From Claveliimonas monacensis (GTDB lineage Bacteria > Bacillota > Clostridia > Lachnospirales > Lachnospiraceae): a DNA stretch of 64,000 bases. A model generated the notes under the pieces. The model was not told the DNA's origin and did not search any database. It saw only the letters and a list, made by a program, of their open reading frames with translations. The stretch is from contig NZ_JADCKL010000001.1 in the NCBI RefSeq assembly GCF_014982975.1, forward strand, positions 124,001-188,000, in the 5' to 3' direction. A program made the translations under genes and the position numbers. Shown here in pieces: positions 1-9,386 of the stretch; the stretch's first letter is position 1; every line of letters starts with the position of its first letter.

Positions 1-1
1 C

Positions 2-184
2 CAGAACCTGTATGGCTGGTATCTGGATCATATGGAACTGATCCCCCAGCAGTATCTGGACATGGTGGACAGGGGCATAGCTGCAAAGGAGAGAGTGGTC
101 TGCGATTATATAGCAGGGATGACAGACTCTTACGCCGTAAAAAAATTTCAGGAATATTTTATCCCGGAATCATGGAAAAATTAA
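2..184 (+). CDS. dgt: dGTP triphosphohydrolase, C-terminal fragment (runs off left edge)
   Basis: An open frame enters from the left edge and ends at a TAA at 182-184, giving the last 60 residues of a protein. It contains a run resembling the C-terminus of bacterial deoxyguanosinetriphosphate triphosphohydrolases (DYIAGMTDSYAV followed by FQEYFIPESW). These HD-superfamily enzymes cleave dGTP to deoxyguanosine and tripolyphosphate. The HD metal site would lie upstream of the window and cannot be checked. A dgt-like gene directly before dnaG is a common arrangement in Clostridia, which supports the call. Confidence 0.75.
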   Translation, partial: QNLYGWYLDHMELIPQQYLDMVDRGIAAKERVVCDYIAGMTDSYAVKKFQEYFIPESWKN

Positions 185-268
185 AGGAAATCAAGAAGTT
201 TTGTCGAATATTATAAATGTAGGCAATTGGAAAGCCGCAAAAAAATGAGAAGAGGATGACGACAGCTG

Positions 269-2044
269 ATGTATTATCCGGATGAAGTGGTTGAGGAAGT
301 CAGATCAAGAAATGACATTGTGGATGTGATATCAAGCTACATAAAATTACAGAAAAAGGGCAGTTCCTACTTTGGTCTCTGCCCTTTCCATAACGAAAAA
401 TCCCCCTCTTTTTCAGTGAGCCGGGACAAGCAGATGTACTACTGCTTTGGCTGCGGAGCCGGAGGCAACGTGTTTACCTTTCTGATGGAGTACGAGAATT
501 TCTCTTTTGTGGAAGCTCTGAAGTTTCTCGCGGAGAGGGCAGGGGTCCAACTCCCCGAGGAAGAGTATTCCAGGGAGGCAAAACAGAAGGCGGACCTGCG
601 GTCCAGGATCCTGGAGGTCAACAAGCTGGCGGCCAAGTATTTTTACGCCCAGCTCAGGGCGCCCCAGGGAAAGACGGCATATGACTATCTGAAAAAGAGA
701 GAGTTGGGAGACGAGACGATCGTGGCCTTTGGCCTTGGATACGCCAACAAGTACAGCGATGACCTGTACCGGTATCTGAAGACAAAGGGGTACACGGACC
801 AGCTCCTGTCCCAGGCGGGGCTTATCTCCATAGATGAGAAGCATGGCCCCTACGACAAATTCTGGAACAGGGTCATGTTCCCCATTATGGACGCCAACAG
901 CCGTGTCATCGGTTTTGGCGGACGGGTGATGGGAGACGCCAAGCCCAAGTATCTGAATTCTCCGGAGACAGTTGTCTTTGACAAGAGCCGCAACCTGTAC
1001 GGACTGCACAGGGCCCGGACATCGAGAAAGCCCTATTTTCTCCTCTGCGAGGGGTATATGGATGTGATCTCCCTGCACCAGGCCGGATTTACCAATGCGG
1101 TAGCCTCCCTGGGGACTGCTCTGACAGCGGGACATGCCTCCCTGATCAAGCGGTATGTGAAAGAAGTCTATCTCACATATGACAGCGACGAGGCGGGGAC
1201 AAAGGCGGCCCTGCGGGCTGCGCCGATCCTGCGGGCAGCCGGCATCACAGCCAGGGTGATCCGGATGGATCCCTACAAGGATCCTGACGAATTCATCAAA
1301 AATCTGGGGGCGGAGGCGTTCGAGGAGAGGATCCGCAGCGCCAGGAACAGCTTCATGTTTGACCTGGAGGTGCTGGAGAAGGACTACGATATGATCAGCC
1401 CGGAGGGAAAGACAGGATTTCTGAAGGAGGCGGCCCGGCGTCTGACCACCTTTGACGAGGAGATCGAGAGAGGCAATTACATAGACGCTGTGGCAAAGGC
1501 CTACGCAGTCAGCAGTCAGGATCTGCGGAAACTGGTGACCCGCATGGCTGTGGAGGGGGGACTGGCAAAACCGGCCTCCCGGCCGAGGACAAGCGGCGAC
1601 CGGGAGAAAGAGAAGGAGGACAGGCACCTGAAATCCCAGAAGATCCTGCTCACCTGGATGCTGGAGGGGGAGGACATCTTCCGGCAGATCAAAAAGTACA
1701 TCTCTCCTTCGGACTTTACGGAGGATCTGCTGCGCACAGTGGCGGAAAAGCTGTACCAGCAGTATGAAGAGGGAGATGTGAATCCGGCCCGGATCATCAA
1801 CTTTTTTACAGACGAGGAGGAACACCGCCGGGTGGCGGAACTTTTCAACACAAAGATCCGTGAGCTCCCCACTGTGAAGGAGCAGGAGAAGGCTCTGAGG
1901 GAGACGATCCTCCGGGTGAAAGAGAACAGCATAGAGGAGGCAGCCAGGAAGCTGGCCCCCACAGATATTGCCGGACTCCAGAGACTGATGGAGGAGAAGC
2001 GGGCGCTGCAGGCCCCGGACAAACTGCATATTTCTATTAATTAA
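269..2044 (+). CDS. dnaG: DNA primase
   Basis: Synthesises RNA primers for DNA replication at the fork. The 591-residue length is normal for DnaG. Seen in order: a CHC2 zinc ribbon (C38, H41, C59, C62), the DnaG catalytic core, and a Toprim domain with the acidic signature LCEGYMDV near residue 258 and TYDSDEAG near 303. The C-terminal 150 residues are the less conserved helicase-interaction region. The start at 269 follows a GAGGATG-type ribosome binding site. It begins the classical macromolecular-synthesis cluster with rpoD, which starts 40 nt after its stop. Confidence 0.97.
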   Translation: MYYPDEVVEEVRSRNDIVDVISSYIKLQKKGSSYFGLCPFHNEKSPSFSVSRDKQMYYCFGCGAGGNVFTFLMEYENFSFVEALKFLAERAGVQLPEEEYSREAKQKADLRSRILEVNKLAAKYFYAQLRAPQGKTAYDYLKKRELGDETIVAFGLGYANKYSDDLYRYLKTKGYTDQLLSQAGLISIDEKHGPYDKFWNRVMFPIMDANSRVIGFGGRVMGDAKPKYLNSPETVVFDKSRNLYGLHRARTSRKPYFLLCEGYMDVISLHQAGFTNAVASLGTALTAGHASLIKRYVKEVYLTYDSDEAGTKAALRAAPILRAAGITARVIRMDPYKDPDEFIKNLGAEAFEERIRSARNSFMFDLEVLEKDYDMISPEGKTGFLKEAARRLTTFDEEIERGNYIDAVAKAYAVSSQDLRKLVTRMAVEGGLAKPASRPRTSGDREKEKEDRHLKSQKILLTWMLEGEDIFRQIKKYISPSDFTEDLLRTVAEKLYQQYEEGDVNPARIINFFTDEEEHRRVAELFNTKIRELPTVKEQEKALRETILRVKENSIEEAARKLAPTDIAGLQRLMEEKRALQAPDKLHISIN

Positions 2045-2083
2045 GGATAAAATATAAACAAGCAATGAGAGGATGGACACTGC

Positions 2084-3196
2084 ATGGACGAGAACATGAT
2101 AAAATTTACGGAGAAGCTGAATGAACTGAAGGCTCTTGCCAGAAAGAAAAAAAATGTGCTTGAGATCACAGAGATCAATGATTTTTTTGCTGACATGGAT
2201 CTGAATTCCGATCAGATGGACAAAGTCTTCGAGTATCTGGAGGCGAACAATATCGATGTGCTCCGGATAGGAGATGACGATGAGGGACCGGACGATGCGG
2301 ATCTCATGCTGACAGACGAAGATGAGGTGGATATGGAGAAGATCGACCTGTCCGTCCCCGACGGTATCAGCATTGAGGATCCGGTGCGCATGTATTTAAA
2401 AGAGATCGGCAAGGTGCCCCTTCTGTCTGCCGAGGAGGAAGTGGAGCTGGCCAAGAGGATGGCAGATGGAGATGAGGATGCCAAGAAGCGTCTGGCGGAG
2501 GCAAACCTGCGTCTGGTTGTGAGCATTGCCAAGCGCTACGTGGGAAGAGGTATGCTCTTCCTTGACCTGATCCAGGAAGGAAACTTAGGCCTTATCAAGG
2601 CAGTGGAAAAATTTGACTATGAAAAGGGATTTAAGTTCAGTACCTACGCCACATGGTGGATCCGTCAGGCTATCACCCGCGCCATTGCAGACCAGGCAAG
2701 GACCATCCGTATTCCTGTCCATATGGTGGAGACCATCAACAAGCTGATCCGTGTCTCCAGACAGCTGCTCCAGGAGCTGGGGCGCGAACCCACCCCGGAG
2801 GAGATCGCGGAGGAGCTGGACATGCCTGTGGACAGAGTGCGTGAGATCCTGAAGATTTCTCAGGAGCCGGTGTCCCTGGAGACGCCCATTGGCGAGGAGG
2901 AGGACAGCCATCTGGGAGATTTCATTCAGGACGACAATGTGCCGGTTCCGGCTGAGGCAGCAGCTGCCACCCTTCTCAAAGAGCAGCTGGATGAGGTGCT
3001 GGACACACTGACAGACAGAGAGCAGAAAGTGCTCCGGCTTCGTTTTGGCATGAACGACGGACGGGCCCGCACCCTGGAGGAAGTGGGAAAAGAATTCGAC
3101 GTCACAAGAGAGCGTATCCGTCAGATCGAGGCGAAAGCGCTCCGCAAGCTCCGGCATCCAAGCCGCAGCAGAAAACTGAGAGATTATCTGGATTAA
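2084..3196 (+). CDS. rpoD: RNA polymerase primary sigma factor SigA/RpoD
   Basis: Housekeeping sigma-70 that directs RNA polymerase to TTGACA/TATAAT promoters, many of which are visible in this window. The 370 residues match Gram-positive SigA. Region 1.1 lies at residues 1-80. Region 1.2 begins [10 protein letters not shown] near residue 102. Region 2 carries [15 protein letters not shown] and the melting/-10 motif [13 protein letters not shown]. Region 3 follows, and region 4 has the helix-turn-helix [20 protein letters not shown]. Located 40 nt after dnaG and 14 nt before trmK, so probably one operon. Confidence 0.98.
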   Translation: MDENMIKFTEKLNELKALARKKKNVLEITEINDFFADMDLNSDQMDKVFEYLEANNIDVLRIGDDDEGPDDADLMLTDEDEVDMEKIDLSVPDGISIEDPVRMYLKEIGKVPLLSAEEEVELAKRMADGDEDAKKRLAEANLRLVVSIAKRYVGRGMLFLDLIQEGNLGLIKAVEKFDYEKGFKFSTYATWWIRQAITRAIADQARTIRIPVHMVETINKLIRVSRQLLQELGREPTPEEIAEELDMPVDRVREILKISQEPVSLETPIGEEEDSHLGDFIQDDNVPVPAEAAAATLLKEQLDEVLDTLTDREQKVLRLRFGMNDGRARTLEEVGKEFDVTRERIRQIEAKALRKLRHPSRSRKLRDYLD

Positions 3197-3209
3197 GAAA
3201 GAGGCGCCT

Positions 3210-3911
3210 ATGGAACTATCAAAAAGACTATCTGCCGTGGCAGGTCTTGTGACAGAGGGCGCCTCTGTCGCGGATATAGGCACGGATCATGGATACATAC
3301 CCATCTGGCTGGCCAAAAGGGATCCGGCTGTAAAGCTGATCGCCATGGATGTCAATGAAGGTCCCCTTGAGAGGGCCAGGGAGCACATCCTGGCGGAGGG
3401 GCTGTCGGACAGAATCGATCTGCGGCTGTCAGACGGATTTTCTGCATTAGATCCCGGGGAAGTGCATACGATTATTGCAGCGGGCATGGGAGGCGGACTG
3501 GTGATACATATCCTGGAGGCGAATCCTGCAGTCACGGACTCGGTGCAGGAATTCATCCTCCAGCCCCAGTCTGAGATCGAGAGGGTTCGGGCTTATCTGG
3601 AGAGAGAAGGCTACACCATTGTGCGGGAAGAGATGGTGGAAGAGGATGGAAAGTACTACCCCATGATGAAGGCAGTGCACAGGAGGGAGATCATCCCCTA
3701 CTCCGAAGTGGAGCTTTTGTACGGGAGGGATCTTCTGCGCCGCCGGCATCCGGTGCTGCGAGATTTTCTCCTGCGGGAGGAGCGTATCCGGGAGGACATC
3801 CTGGAGAGGCTGCGCCGGGCGGGAACGCCGGGGGCTGTCCAGAGGCAGGAAGATGTGGAAAGAGAGCTGGCCAGGATTCGGGAGGCTCTGGGCAGATACG
3901 CCTGCCAGTAA
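3210..3911 (+). CDS. trmK: tRNA (adenine-N1) methyltransferase, TrmK family (m1A22)
   Basis: Class I SAM-dependent methyltransferase of the TrmK/YqfN family, which methylates N1 of A22 in bacterial tRNAs. The glycine-rich SAM loop reads VADIGTDHGYIPIWL (about residues 20-34), followed by the acidic MDVNEG ribose-binding position and the family motif AAGMGGGL. The 233 residues fit the family. The C-terminal quarter is helical and charged, as expected for the tRNA-binding coiled region. It begins 14 nt after rpoD and is followed by the Nif3-like gene, the same order as trmK-yqfO in Bacillus. Confidence 0.92.
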   Translation: MELSKRLSAVAGLVTEGASVADIGTDHGYIPIWLAKRDPAVKLIAMDVNEGPLERAREHILAEGLSDRIDLRLSDGFSALDPGEVHTIIAAGMGGGLVIHILEANPAVTDSVQEFILQPQSEIERVRAYLEREGYTIVREEMVEEDGKYYPMMKAVHRREIIPYSEVELLYGRDLLRRRHPVLRDFLLREERIREDILERLRRAGTPGAVQRQEDVERELARIREALGRYACQ

Positions 3912-3934
3912 GGCAGGGAAAGGAGGAGTAGACA

Positions 3935-4714
3935 ATGCTTTGCAAAGAGGTAATGGATATACTGGAGGAGAACTACCCGGCAGACTATGCGCTGGACTGG
4001 GACAATGTAGGGCTTCTTGTAGGGAGAGATGACAAGGAAGTGAGGCGGATCTATGTGGCGCTGGACGCGGACGATGAGACCATCGAGGCTGCAGTCCGGT
4101 GGAAGGCAGATATGCTGGTGACCCACCATCCCATGATCTTCTCCGGGCTGAAGAGGATCAACAATCTGGACTTTATTGGAGCGCGTATCCTGAAGCTGGT
4201 ACAAAACGACATTTCCTACTATGCCATGCACACCAACTATGATGTGCTGGGCATGGCGGAGCTCTCCGGGAGAAAAATGTCCCTGGAAGACCCGGAAGTG
4301 CTGGAAGTGACGAGAGACGGCGAACAGCCGGAGGGCATTGGGAGAGTGGCAGATCTGGCCAGCCCGGCGCCCCTTCGGGAAATCTGCTGGTCTGTGAAGG
4401 ACCGTTTTCACCTGGGGGCTGTGAAAGTCTTTGGGGATATGGATCAGCCTGTTTCAAGGATTGCTATCTCACCGGGCTCCGGCAAGAGCATGATAAAGGC
4501 TGCGCTGGACAAGAAAGCGGATGTCCTCATTACGGGGGACATCGATCATCACACCGGCATCGACGCCGTGGCACAGGGGCTGGCTGTCATTGACGCCGGA
4601 CATTACGGGATCGAGCACATTTTTATAGAAGATGTCAAAGAGTACCTGAAAGAAAAGCTGGAGGGCGTGGAGGTGAAGGCTGCGCCGGTCCGCCACCCCT
4701 TCCAGATCGTGTGA
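3935..4714 (+). CDS. Nif3-like dinuclear metal-centre protein (YqfO/YbgI family)
   Basis: A 259-residue member of the Nif3/DUF34 family, which binds two metal ions and has been linked to GTP cyclohydrolase-like or regulatory roles, without a settled function. Metal-ligand motifs are visible: LDWDNVGLLVG near the N-terminus, THHPMIF, HTNYD, and near the C-terminus TGDIDHHTGIDA and DAGHYGIEH. This is the short form; the Bacillus YqfO protein has an extra PII-like insertion that is absent here. The gene follows trmK by 23 nt with an AAGGAGG ribosome binding site. Confidence 0.9.
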   Translation: MLCKEVMDILEENYPADYALDWDNVGLLVGRDDKEVRRIYVALDADDETIEAAVRWKADMLVTHHPMIFSGLKRINNLDFIGARILKLVQNDISYYAMHTNYDVLGMAELSGRKMSLEDPEVLEVTRDGEQPEGIGRVADLASPAPLREICWSVKDRFHLGAVKVFGDMDQPVSRIAISPGSGKSMIKAALDKKADVLITGDIDHHTGIDAVAQGLAVIDAGHYGIEHIFIEDVKEYLKEKLEGVEVKAAPVRHPFQIV

Positions 4715-4755
4715 CAGCAAGAGATGTCGCAGAGACGTCAGACAGGAGGTAAGAC

Positions 4756-6426
4756 ATGGAGCAGAAGATGTACCGGATCGAGGCCGACGGAGAGACAAGA
4801 GAATACCCGGAGGGCACGCCCTACAGGGTGATCGCCGGGGATTTCCAGAAAAACCATGAAAATGATATTGTGCTTGTCTTTGTGGACGGCAAGCTGCAGG
4901 AGCTCCACAAGACACTGAGCCATGACTGCCGTCTCGTCTTTGAGACGACGGGAGATGACATTGGACATTCGACCTACAAAAGGAGCATGTGCCTTATGCT
5001 GGTCAAAGCCATCTACGATGCCGCCCACCATGAAGGAATCCGCAAGGTGCGTATACAGTATTCTCTTGGAGATGGCTATTACTGCACCATGGATGCGGAT
5101 TTTCCGTTGACCCGGGATTTCCTTGCCCGGGTGGAGGCGAAGATGCGGGCTATGGTGGAAGAAGATATGCCGGTGCGCAAGAGGTCCATACACACAGATG
5201 AGGCGGTGGATCTGTTCCGCAGACATGGCATGTACGATAAGGAGAGACTTTTTGCGTACCGCAGGGTTTCCAAGGTCAATATCTACAGCATGAACGAATT
5301 TGAAGATTACTATTATGGCTACATGGTGCCCTCAGCCGGATATCTGCGGTATTTTGCCCTGTATCTCTATGATGAGGGCTTTGTCATCCAGATGCCCTCG
5401 AGGAAAAATCCCCGCAGTCTGTCCGCCTTTGCGCCCAAGAATAAGCTTTTCCAGGTTATGAAAGAGTCCACCAAGTGGGGAGACATGCAGGGGATCGAGA
5501 CGGTGGGCGCACTCAATGACCGGATCACAAAGGGCGGCGATATGCGGGATATGGTGCTGGTGCAGGAGGCCCTTCAGGAGAAGAAGATTGCCCAGATCGC
5601 AGAGGAGATCGCGGGGAGAAAACAGGCCAAATTTGTGCTCATTGCCGGACCCTCCTCATCCGGGAAGACCACCTTCTCCCACAGGCTGTCCATTCAGCTT
5701 CGGGCGGCAGGCATGGTGCCTCATCCGATTTCTGTGGACAATTATTTTGTGGAAAGGGAGGATAATCCCAAGGACGAAAACGGCAACTATGATTTCGAGT
5801 GCCTTAAGGCGGTGGACACAGACCTCTTCAATGAGCAGATGAACCGGCTTTTGGAGGGCCAGGAAGTGGTCCTGCCTGTCTTTAACTTTAAGACAGGGCA
5901 CAAAGAGTTTGAGGGAAAGCCAAAGAAACTGGGGCCAGAGGACGTGCTTGTGATTGAGGGGATACACTGCCTCAATCCGAAGCTGACCCTCTCTTTGCCG
6001 GATGAGAACAAGTTCCGCATCTACATCAGCGCTCTCACCCAGCTCAACATAGATGAGCACAACCGGATCCCTACCACAGACGGCCGCCTGATCCGGCGGC
6101 TTGTCAGGGATGCCCGTACGAGAGGCTCCTCGGCCCGGAGGACCATAGCCATGTGGCCTTCTGTGCGAAGGGGGGAGGAGAAGAATATCTTCCCCTACCA
6201 GGAGGAGGCGGACGTCATGTTCAATTCGGCTTTGGTCTATGAGCTGGCGGTGCTGAAGCAGTACGTGGAACCCCTGCTTTTCGGAATAGAAAAAGACTGC
6301 CGGGAATATCTGGAGGCGAAGAGGCTGCTGAAATTCCTGGACTATTTTGTGGGAATTGAAAGCACCCTCGTGCCGGCTAATTCCCTGCTGCGGGAATTTA
6401 TCGGCGGAGGATGCTTTCAACTATAG
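4756..6426 (+). CDS. Nucleoside (uridine) kinase-like protein with threonyl-tRNA-synthetase-like N-terminus
   Basis: The 556-residue protein is a two-part fusion typical of Clostridia. The N-terminal half resembles the TGS and second additional domain of threonyl-tRNA synthetases. The C-terminal half, from about residue 280, is a uridine-kinase/phosphoribulokinase-type P-loop kinase with Walker A GPSSSGKTTFS, the substrate-loop region PISVDNYF, and IEGIHCLNP. The likely reaction is ATP-dependent phosphorylation of a nucleoside, but the natural substrate and the purpose of the synthetase-like half are unknown. Its stop overlaps the convergent aroC stop by 6 bp. Confidence 0.88.
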   Translation: MEQKMYRIEADGETREYPEGTPYRVIAGDFQKNHENDIVLVFVDGKLQELHKTLSHDCRLVFETTGDDIGHSTYKRSMCLMLVKAIYDAAHHEGIRKVRIQYSLGDGYYCTMDADFPLTRDFLARVEAKMRAMVEEDMPVRKRSIHTDEAVDLFRRHGMYDKERLFAYRRVSKVNIYSMNEFEDYYYGYMVPSAGYLRYFALYLYDEGFVIQMPSRKNPRSLSAFAPKNKLFQVMKESTKWGDMQGIETVGALNDRITKGGDMRDMVLVQEALQEKKIAQIAEEIAGRKQAKFVLIAGPSSSGKTTFSHRLSIQLRAAGMVPHPISVDNYFVEREDNPKDENGNYDFECLKAVDTDLFNEQMNRLLEGQEVVLPVFNFKTGHKEFEGKPKKLGPEDVLVIEGIHCLNPKLTLSLPDENKFRIYISALTQLNIDEHNRIPTTDGRLIRRLVRDARTRGSSARRTIAMWPSVRRGEEKNIFPYQEEADVMFNSALVYELAVLKQYVEPLLFGIEKDCREYLEAKRLLKFLDYFVGIESTLVPANSLLREFIGGGCFQL

Positions 6427-7524
6427 ATCTCTGTAAAATTTTTTGATGCCAGACAGTCTGGAGCTCATGTTCACCATGAGGAGGTCTGCCACAGTGAGAG
6501 CGGCCATGGCCTCAACGACCACCACGGCTCTGGGGACGATGACAGGATCGTGGCGGCCGTGGATGAAAATCCGGACATTGTTTCCGTTCCTGTCCACGGT
6601 CTCCTGCTCCCTGGAGATGGAGGGAGTAGGTTTGACAGCAGCCCGGAGGATGACCGTGCTGCCGTCGCTGATGCCGCCCAGTGTGCCGCCGGCGTGGTTG
6701 GTCTTTTTCCGCACGGCTGGGCCGTCTGCATAGAACGGATCATTGTTCAGGCTGCCAAAAGACCGGGCTGCCCCAAAGCCGTCGCCGATCTCTACGCCTT
6801 TGACAGCGCCGATGGACATGACGGCACCCGCCAGGGAGGCGTCCAGCTTGCCAAAGACCGGTTCGCCGATACCGGCAGGAAGGCCGTCGATCCTGCACTC
6901 GATGACGCCGCCTGCGGAGTCCTGCTTTTGGATGCACTCTTCCAGAAAAGCGGCCGCCAACTCAGCGTGGGAACGGGAGGGCATATAGAGAGGATTTTCT
7001 GTGATCTGGCTGAAATCATATGCGCCATCGGGGATAGAGATATCTCCGATGGCTTTTGTGTAGGTTGTAAAGTGTATGCCAAGTTCGGCCAGCATCTTGG
7101 CAGCCACGGCGCCGGCAGCCACCCGCCCGGCGGTCTCCCGTCCGGAGGAGCGTCCGCCGCCCCGGTAGTCCCGGATGCCGTATTTTTGGTCGAAGGTGTA
7201 ATCTGCATGCCCCGGACGGCAGCAGTCTTTGATGGCGCTGTAGTCCCGGGATCTCTGGTCTTCATTCTCTATTATAATAGAAATGGGAGTGCCGGTCGTC
7301 TTTCCCTCAAACACGCCGGAAAGGATCTGCGCCCGGTCGCCCTCCTTCCTGGCTGTCGTGTATTTCCCCTGCCCGGGTTTTCTGCGGTCCAGATATTTCT
7401 GTATGTCCTCCTCGCACAGAGAGAGGCCGGCAGGGCATCCGTCCACGACAGCGCCCAGGGCGGCTCCGTGTGACTCACCCCAGGTGGTGACGGTAAAAAG
7501 TGTTCCCAATGTAGAACCTGCCAT
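6421..7524 (-). CDS. aroC: Chorismate synthase
   Basis: Converts 5-enolpyruvylshikimate-3-phosphate to chorismate using reduced FMN, the last shikimate-pathway step. The 367 residues start MAGSTLGTLFTVTTWGESHG, a classic N-terminal signature. Further signatures are RPGHADYTFDQKYGIRDYRGGGRSSGRET near residues 100-130 and the C-terminal IHGRHDPVIVPRAV. The start is supported by an AAAGGAG site 8 nt upstream on the minus strand. It is monocistronic, convergent with the kinase and divergent from the L,D-transpeptidase; no other aro genes lie nearby. Confidence 0.97.
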   Translation of the reverse strand: MAGSTLGTLFTVTTWGESHGAALGAVVDGCPAGLSLCEEDIQKYLDRRKPGQGKYTTARKEGDRAQILSGVFEGKTTGTPISIIIENEDQRSRDYSAIKDCCRPGHADYTFDQKYGIRDYRGGGRSSGRETAGRVAAGAVAAKMLAELGIHFTTYTKAIGDISIPDGAYDFSQITENPLYMPSRSHAELAAAFLEECIQKQDSAGGVIECRIDGLPAGIGEPVFGKLDASLAGAVMSIGAVKGVEIGDGFGAARSFGSLNNDPFYADGPAVRKKTNHAGGTLGGISDGSTVILRAAVKPTPSISREQETVDRNGNNVRIFIHGRHDPVIVPRAVVVVEAMAALTVADLLMVNMSSRLSGIKKFYRDL

Positions 7525-7608
7525 GTTGTATCGCTCCTTTATTTTGTGAAGTATGTGTTAAATCCTGTTAAGATATATTAAGATTTATTATAATCAAGAG
7601 GCGGATTA

Positions 7609-7637
7609 TTGACAAGAGAAAGCCTGGACACTATAAT
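7609..7637 (+). promoter_or_regulatory. Consensus sigma-A promoter for the L,D-transpeptidase gene
   Basis: A perfect -35 TTGACA (7609-7614) and perfect -10 TATAAT (7632-7637) are separated by 17 bp. The start codon follows about 60 bp downstream, preceded by an AGGGAG ribosome binding site. Activity is inferred from the consensus match only. Confidence 0.85.
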
Positions 7638-7699
7638 TACTACGTATTACGAAAAGTGTAGTTATAAGTATATATAATATAAACAGGGAGCAGATTTTT

Positions 7700-9364
7700 A
7701 TGAGTAATAGCGAAAACAGCAGGGAGGATATCGAGCGCTCTTCAGAAGAAATTCTCGAGGAGACCATGCGGGAGATCCGTGATGACCTGCAGAGTTCATC
7801 CCAGGACGATGTTTCCAATGCTTCATCAGAAGAAGATGACGGCGTGATCCGGCTCGACGACAACGAGGAATTCTATGACAGGGCAGAGGACGAAGAGGAT
7901 GCATATTTGTCCGAGGAAGATGGGATAGAAGAGGATGAGCTGGACGAGGAAGAGGAGGAGAGCGGAAAAAAGCGTGGGAAGAAGAAAGCGCTGATTGTTC
8001 TGCTTGTCATTCTCGGTGTTCTCGTGCTGGCCTATCTTGGAACAGCTTTGTTCTTTACAAAGCATTTCTTTTTCTATACAAAGATAAACGGCACGGAGTT
8101 TTCTGCTGAGACTGTCAGCGCCGTGGAGAGTTATATGGAAGAGCAGGTGGAGGGGTACGAGCTCACGCTGGAAGAGATTGACGGGGGTACGGAGACCATT
8201 GTCGGTGACGACATAGACCTGACTTATGTGGACGGGAAGGAAGTGGATGACCTTTTGAAGGATCAGAACCCTCTTCTGTGGATCACAGCTCTCTGGGATC
8301 ACCCGGATATCGAGGCTCCTGTGGGCGTGGAATATGACGCGGACAAGCTGAATGAAGTGATCGCAGGACTGAAATGCATGCAGGCGGAGGAGCAGGTGGC
8401 GCCCCAGTCAGCCCGCCCGGTCTTTCAGGAGACAGAATTTGTGATCCAGGACGAGGTGGTCGGTTCACAGATCGACACAGAGAAGTTCACGGAAGCCGTC
8501 AATGAAGCGATCAGCGGATTTCAGTCCACCCTGGACATGGAGGCGGAAGAATGCTATGTGCTGCCTGCATTCACTGCTGATGCGCCGGAAGTGGCGGCAG
8601 CAAGAGATGCCATGAACAGTTATCTGGGAGCCAGCATTACCTATGACTTCAGTCCTTACACGGAGGTGGTGGATTCTGCGGTCATCTCGCAGTGGGTGAC
8701 GGTTGACGACAGCATGAATGTGACCTTTAACCAGGATGCAGTGCGGGCTTATATCCAGGAGCTTGCAAATAAATATGACACATACGGAAAGAACAGGACC
8801 ATTGTCACAAGCCGCGGAAACACGGTGGAGGTCTCCGGCGGATCTTACGGCTGGCAGATCGATCAGGAGGCAGAGTACAATGCCTTGATCGCTAACATCC
8901 AGAATGCGGAGACAGTGACCAGAGAGCCCCAGTATGCGCGGCGCGCCGCTTCCCACGAGGGAAATGATTACGGCGGCAGCTATGTGGAAATCGATCTGAC
9001 GAACCAGCATGTGTGGGTATACGTAAATGGCCAGTGCGTCGTTGAGACAGACTGCGTCACAGGAAATCCCCAGGAGGGCAACGGCACGCCCCAGGGCGTT
9101 TACTCCATCGCCTACAAGCAGATGAACACAACTCTTCGGGGACCGAAGCTGCCGGACGGGACCTATGAGTGGGAGTCGCCGGTAACCTACTGGATGCCTT
9201 TTAACGGAGGGATCGGACTTCACGATGCCCCCTGGCGTTCTGCCTTTGGCGGGAATATCTACCAGGGCGGGGGATCTCACGGCTGTGTAAACCTTCCCCC
9301 GTCAGTGGCCGGAACAGTATACAATAATATTCAGGCCGGCACACCGGTTGTATGCCACTATTAA
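7700..9364 (+). CDS. Membrane-anchored L,D-transpeptidase (YkuD domain)
   Basis: Predicted peptidoglycan cross-linking enzyme forming 3-3 or lipoprotein-type links. The first 90 residues are a very acidic cytoplasmic region rich in Glu/Asp, ended by a KKRGKKK-type basic stretch. One transmembrane helix follows (about 95-118, VLLVILGVLVLAYLGTALFF). The extracellular part has two repeats of the type found with YoaR/PG-binding-4 domains, then a YkuD catalytic domain from about residue 430. That domain carries the diagnostic HDAPWR and SHGCVNLPP motifs, with the catalytic cysteine in HGC. The 554-residue architecture is common in Clostridia. It ends just before tgt. Confidence 0.92.
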   Translation: MSNSENSREDIERSSEEILEETMREIRDDLQSSSQDDVSNASSEEDDGVIRLDDNEEFYDRAEDEEDAYLSEEDGIEEDELDEEEEESGKKRGKKKALIVLLVILGVLVLAYLGTALFFTKHFFFYTKINGTEFSAETVSAVESYMEEQVEGYELTLEEIDGGTETIVGDDIDLTYVDGKEVDDLLKDQNPLLWITALWDHPDIEAPVGVEYDADKLNEVIAGLKCMQAEEQVAPQSARPVFQETEFVIQDEVVGSQIDTEKFTEAVNEAISGFQSTLDMEAEECYVLPAFTADAPEVAAARDAMNSYLGASITYDFSPYTEVVDSAVISQWVTVDDSMNVTFNQDAVRAYIQELANKYDTYGKNRTIVTSRGNTVEVSGGSYGWQIDQEAEYNALIANIQNAETVTREPQYARRAASHEGNDYGGSYVEIDLTNQHVWVYVNGQCVVETDCVTGNPQEGNGTPQGVYSIAYKQMNTTLRGPKLPDGTYEWESPVTYWMPFNGGIGLHDAPWRSAFGGNIYQGGGSHGCVNLPPSVAGTVYNNIQAGTPVVCHY

Positions 9365-9386
9365 GACAGATGAGGAATTTATAAGA

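Noticed and set aside
413-2080. Long minus-strand open frame opposite dnaG
   Set aside because: It lies entirely opposite a certain gene, has no ribosome binding site, and its translation is low-complexity and unrelated to any family; it is a codon-usage shadow.
6550-7473. Plus-strand open frame opposite aroC
   Set aside because: aroC is unmistakable on the minus strand; this frame has no recognisable domain.
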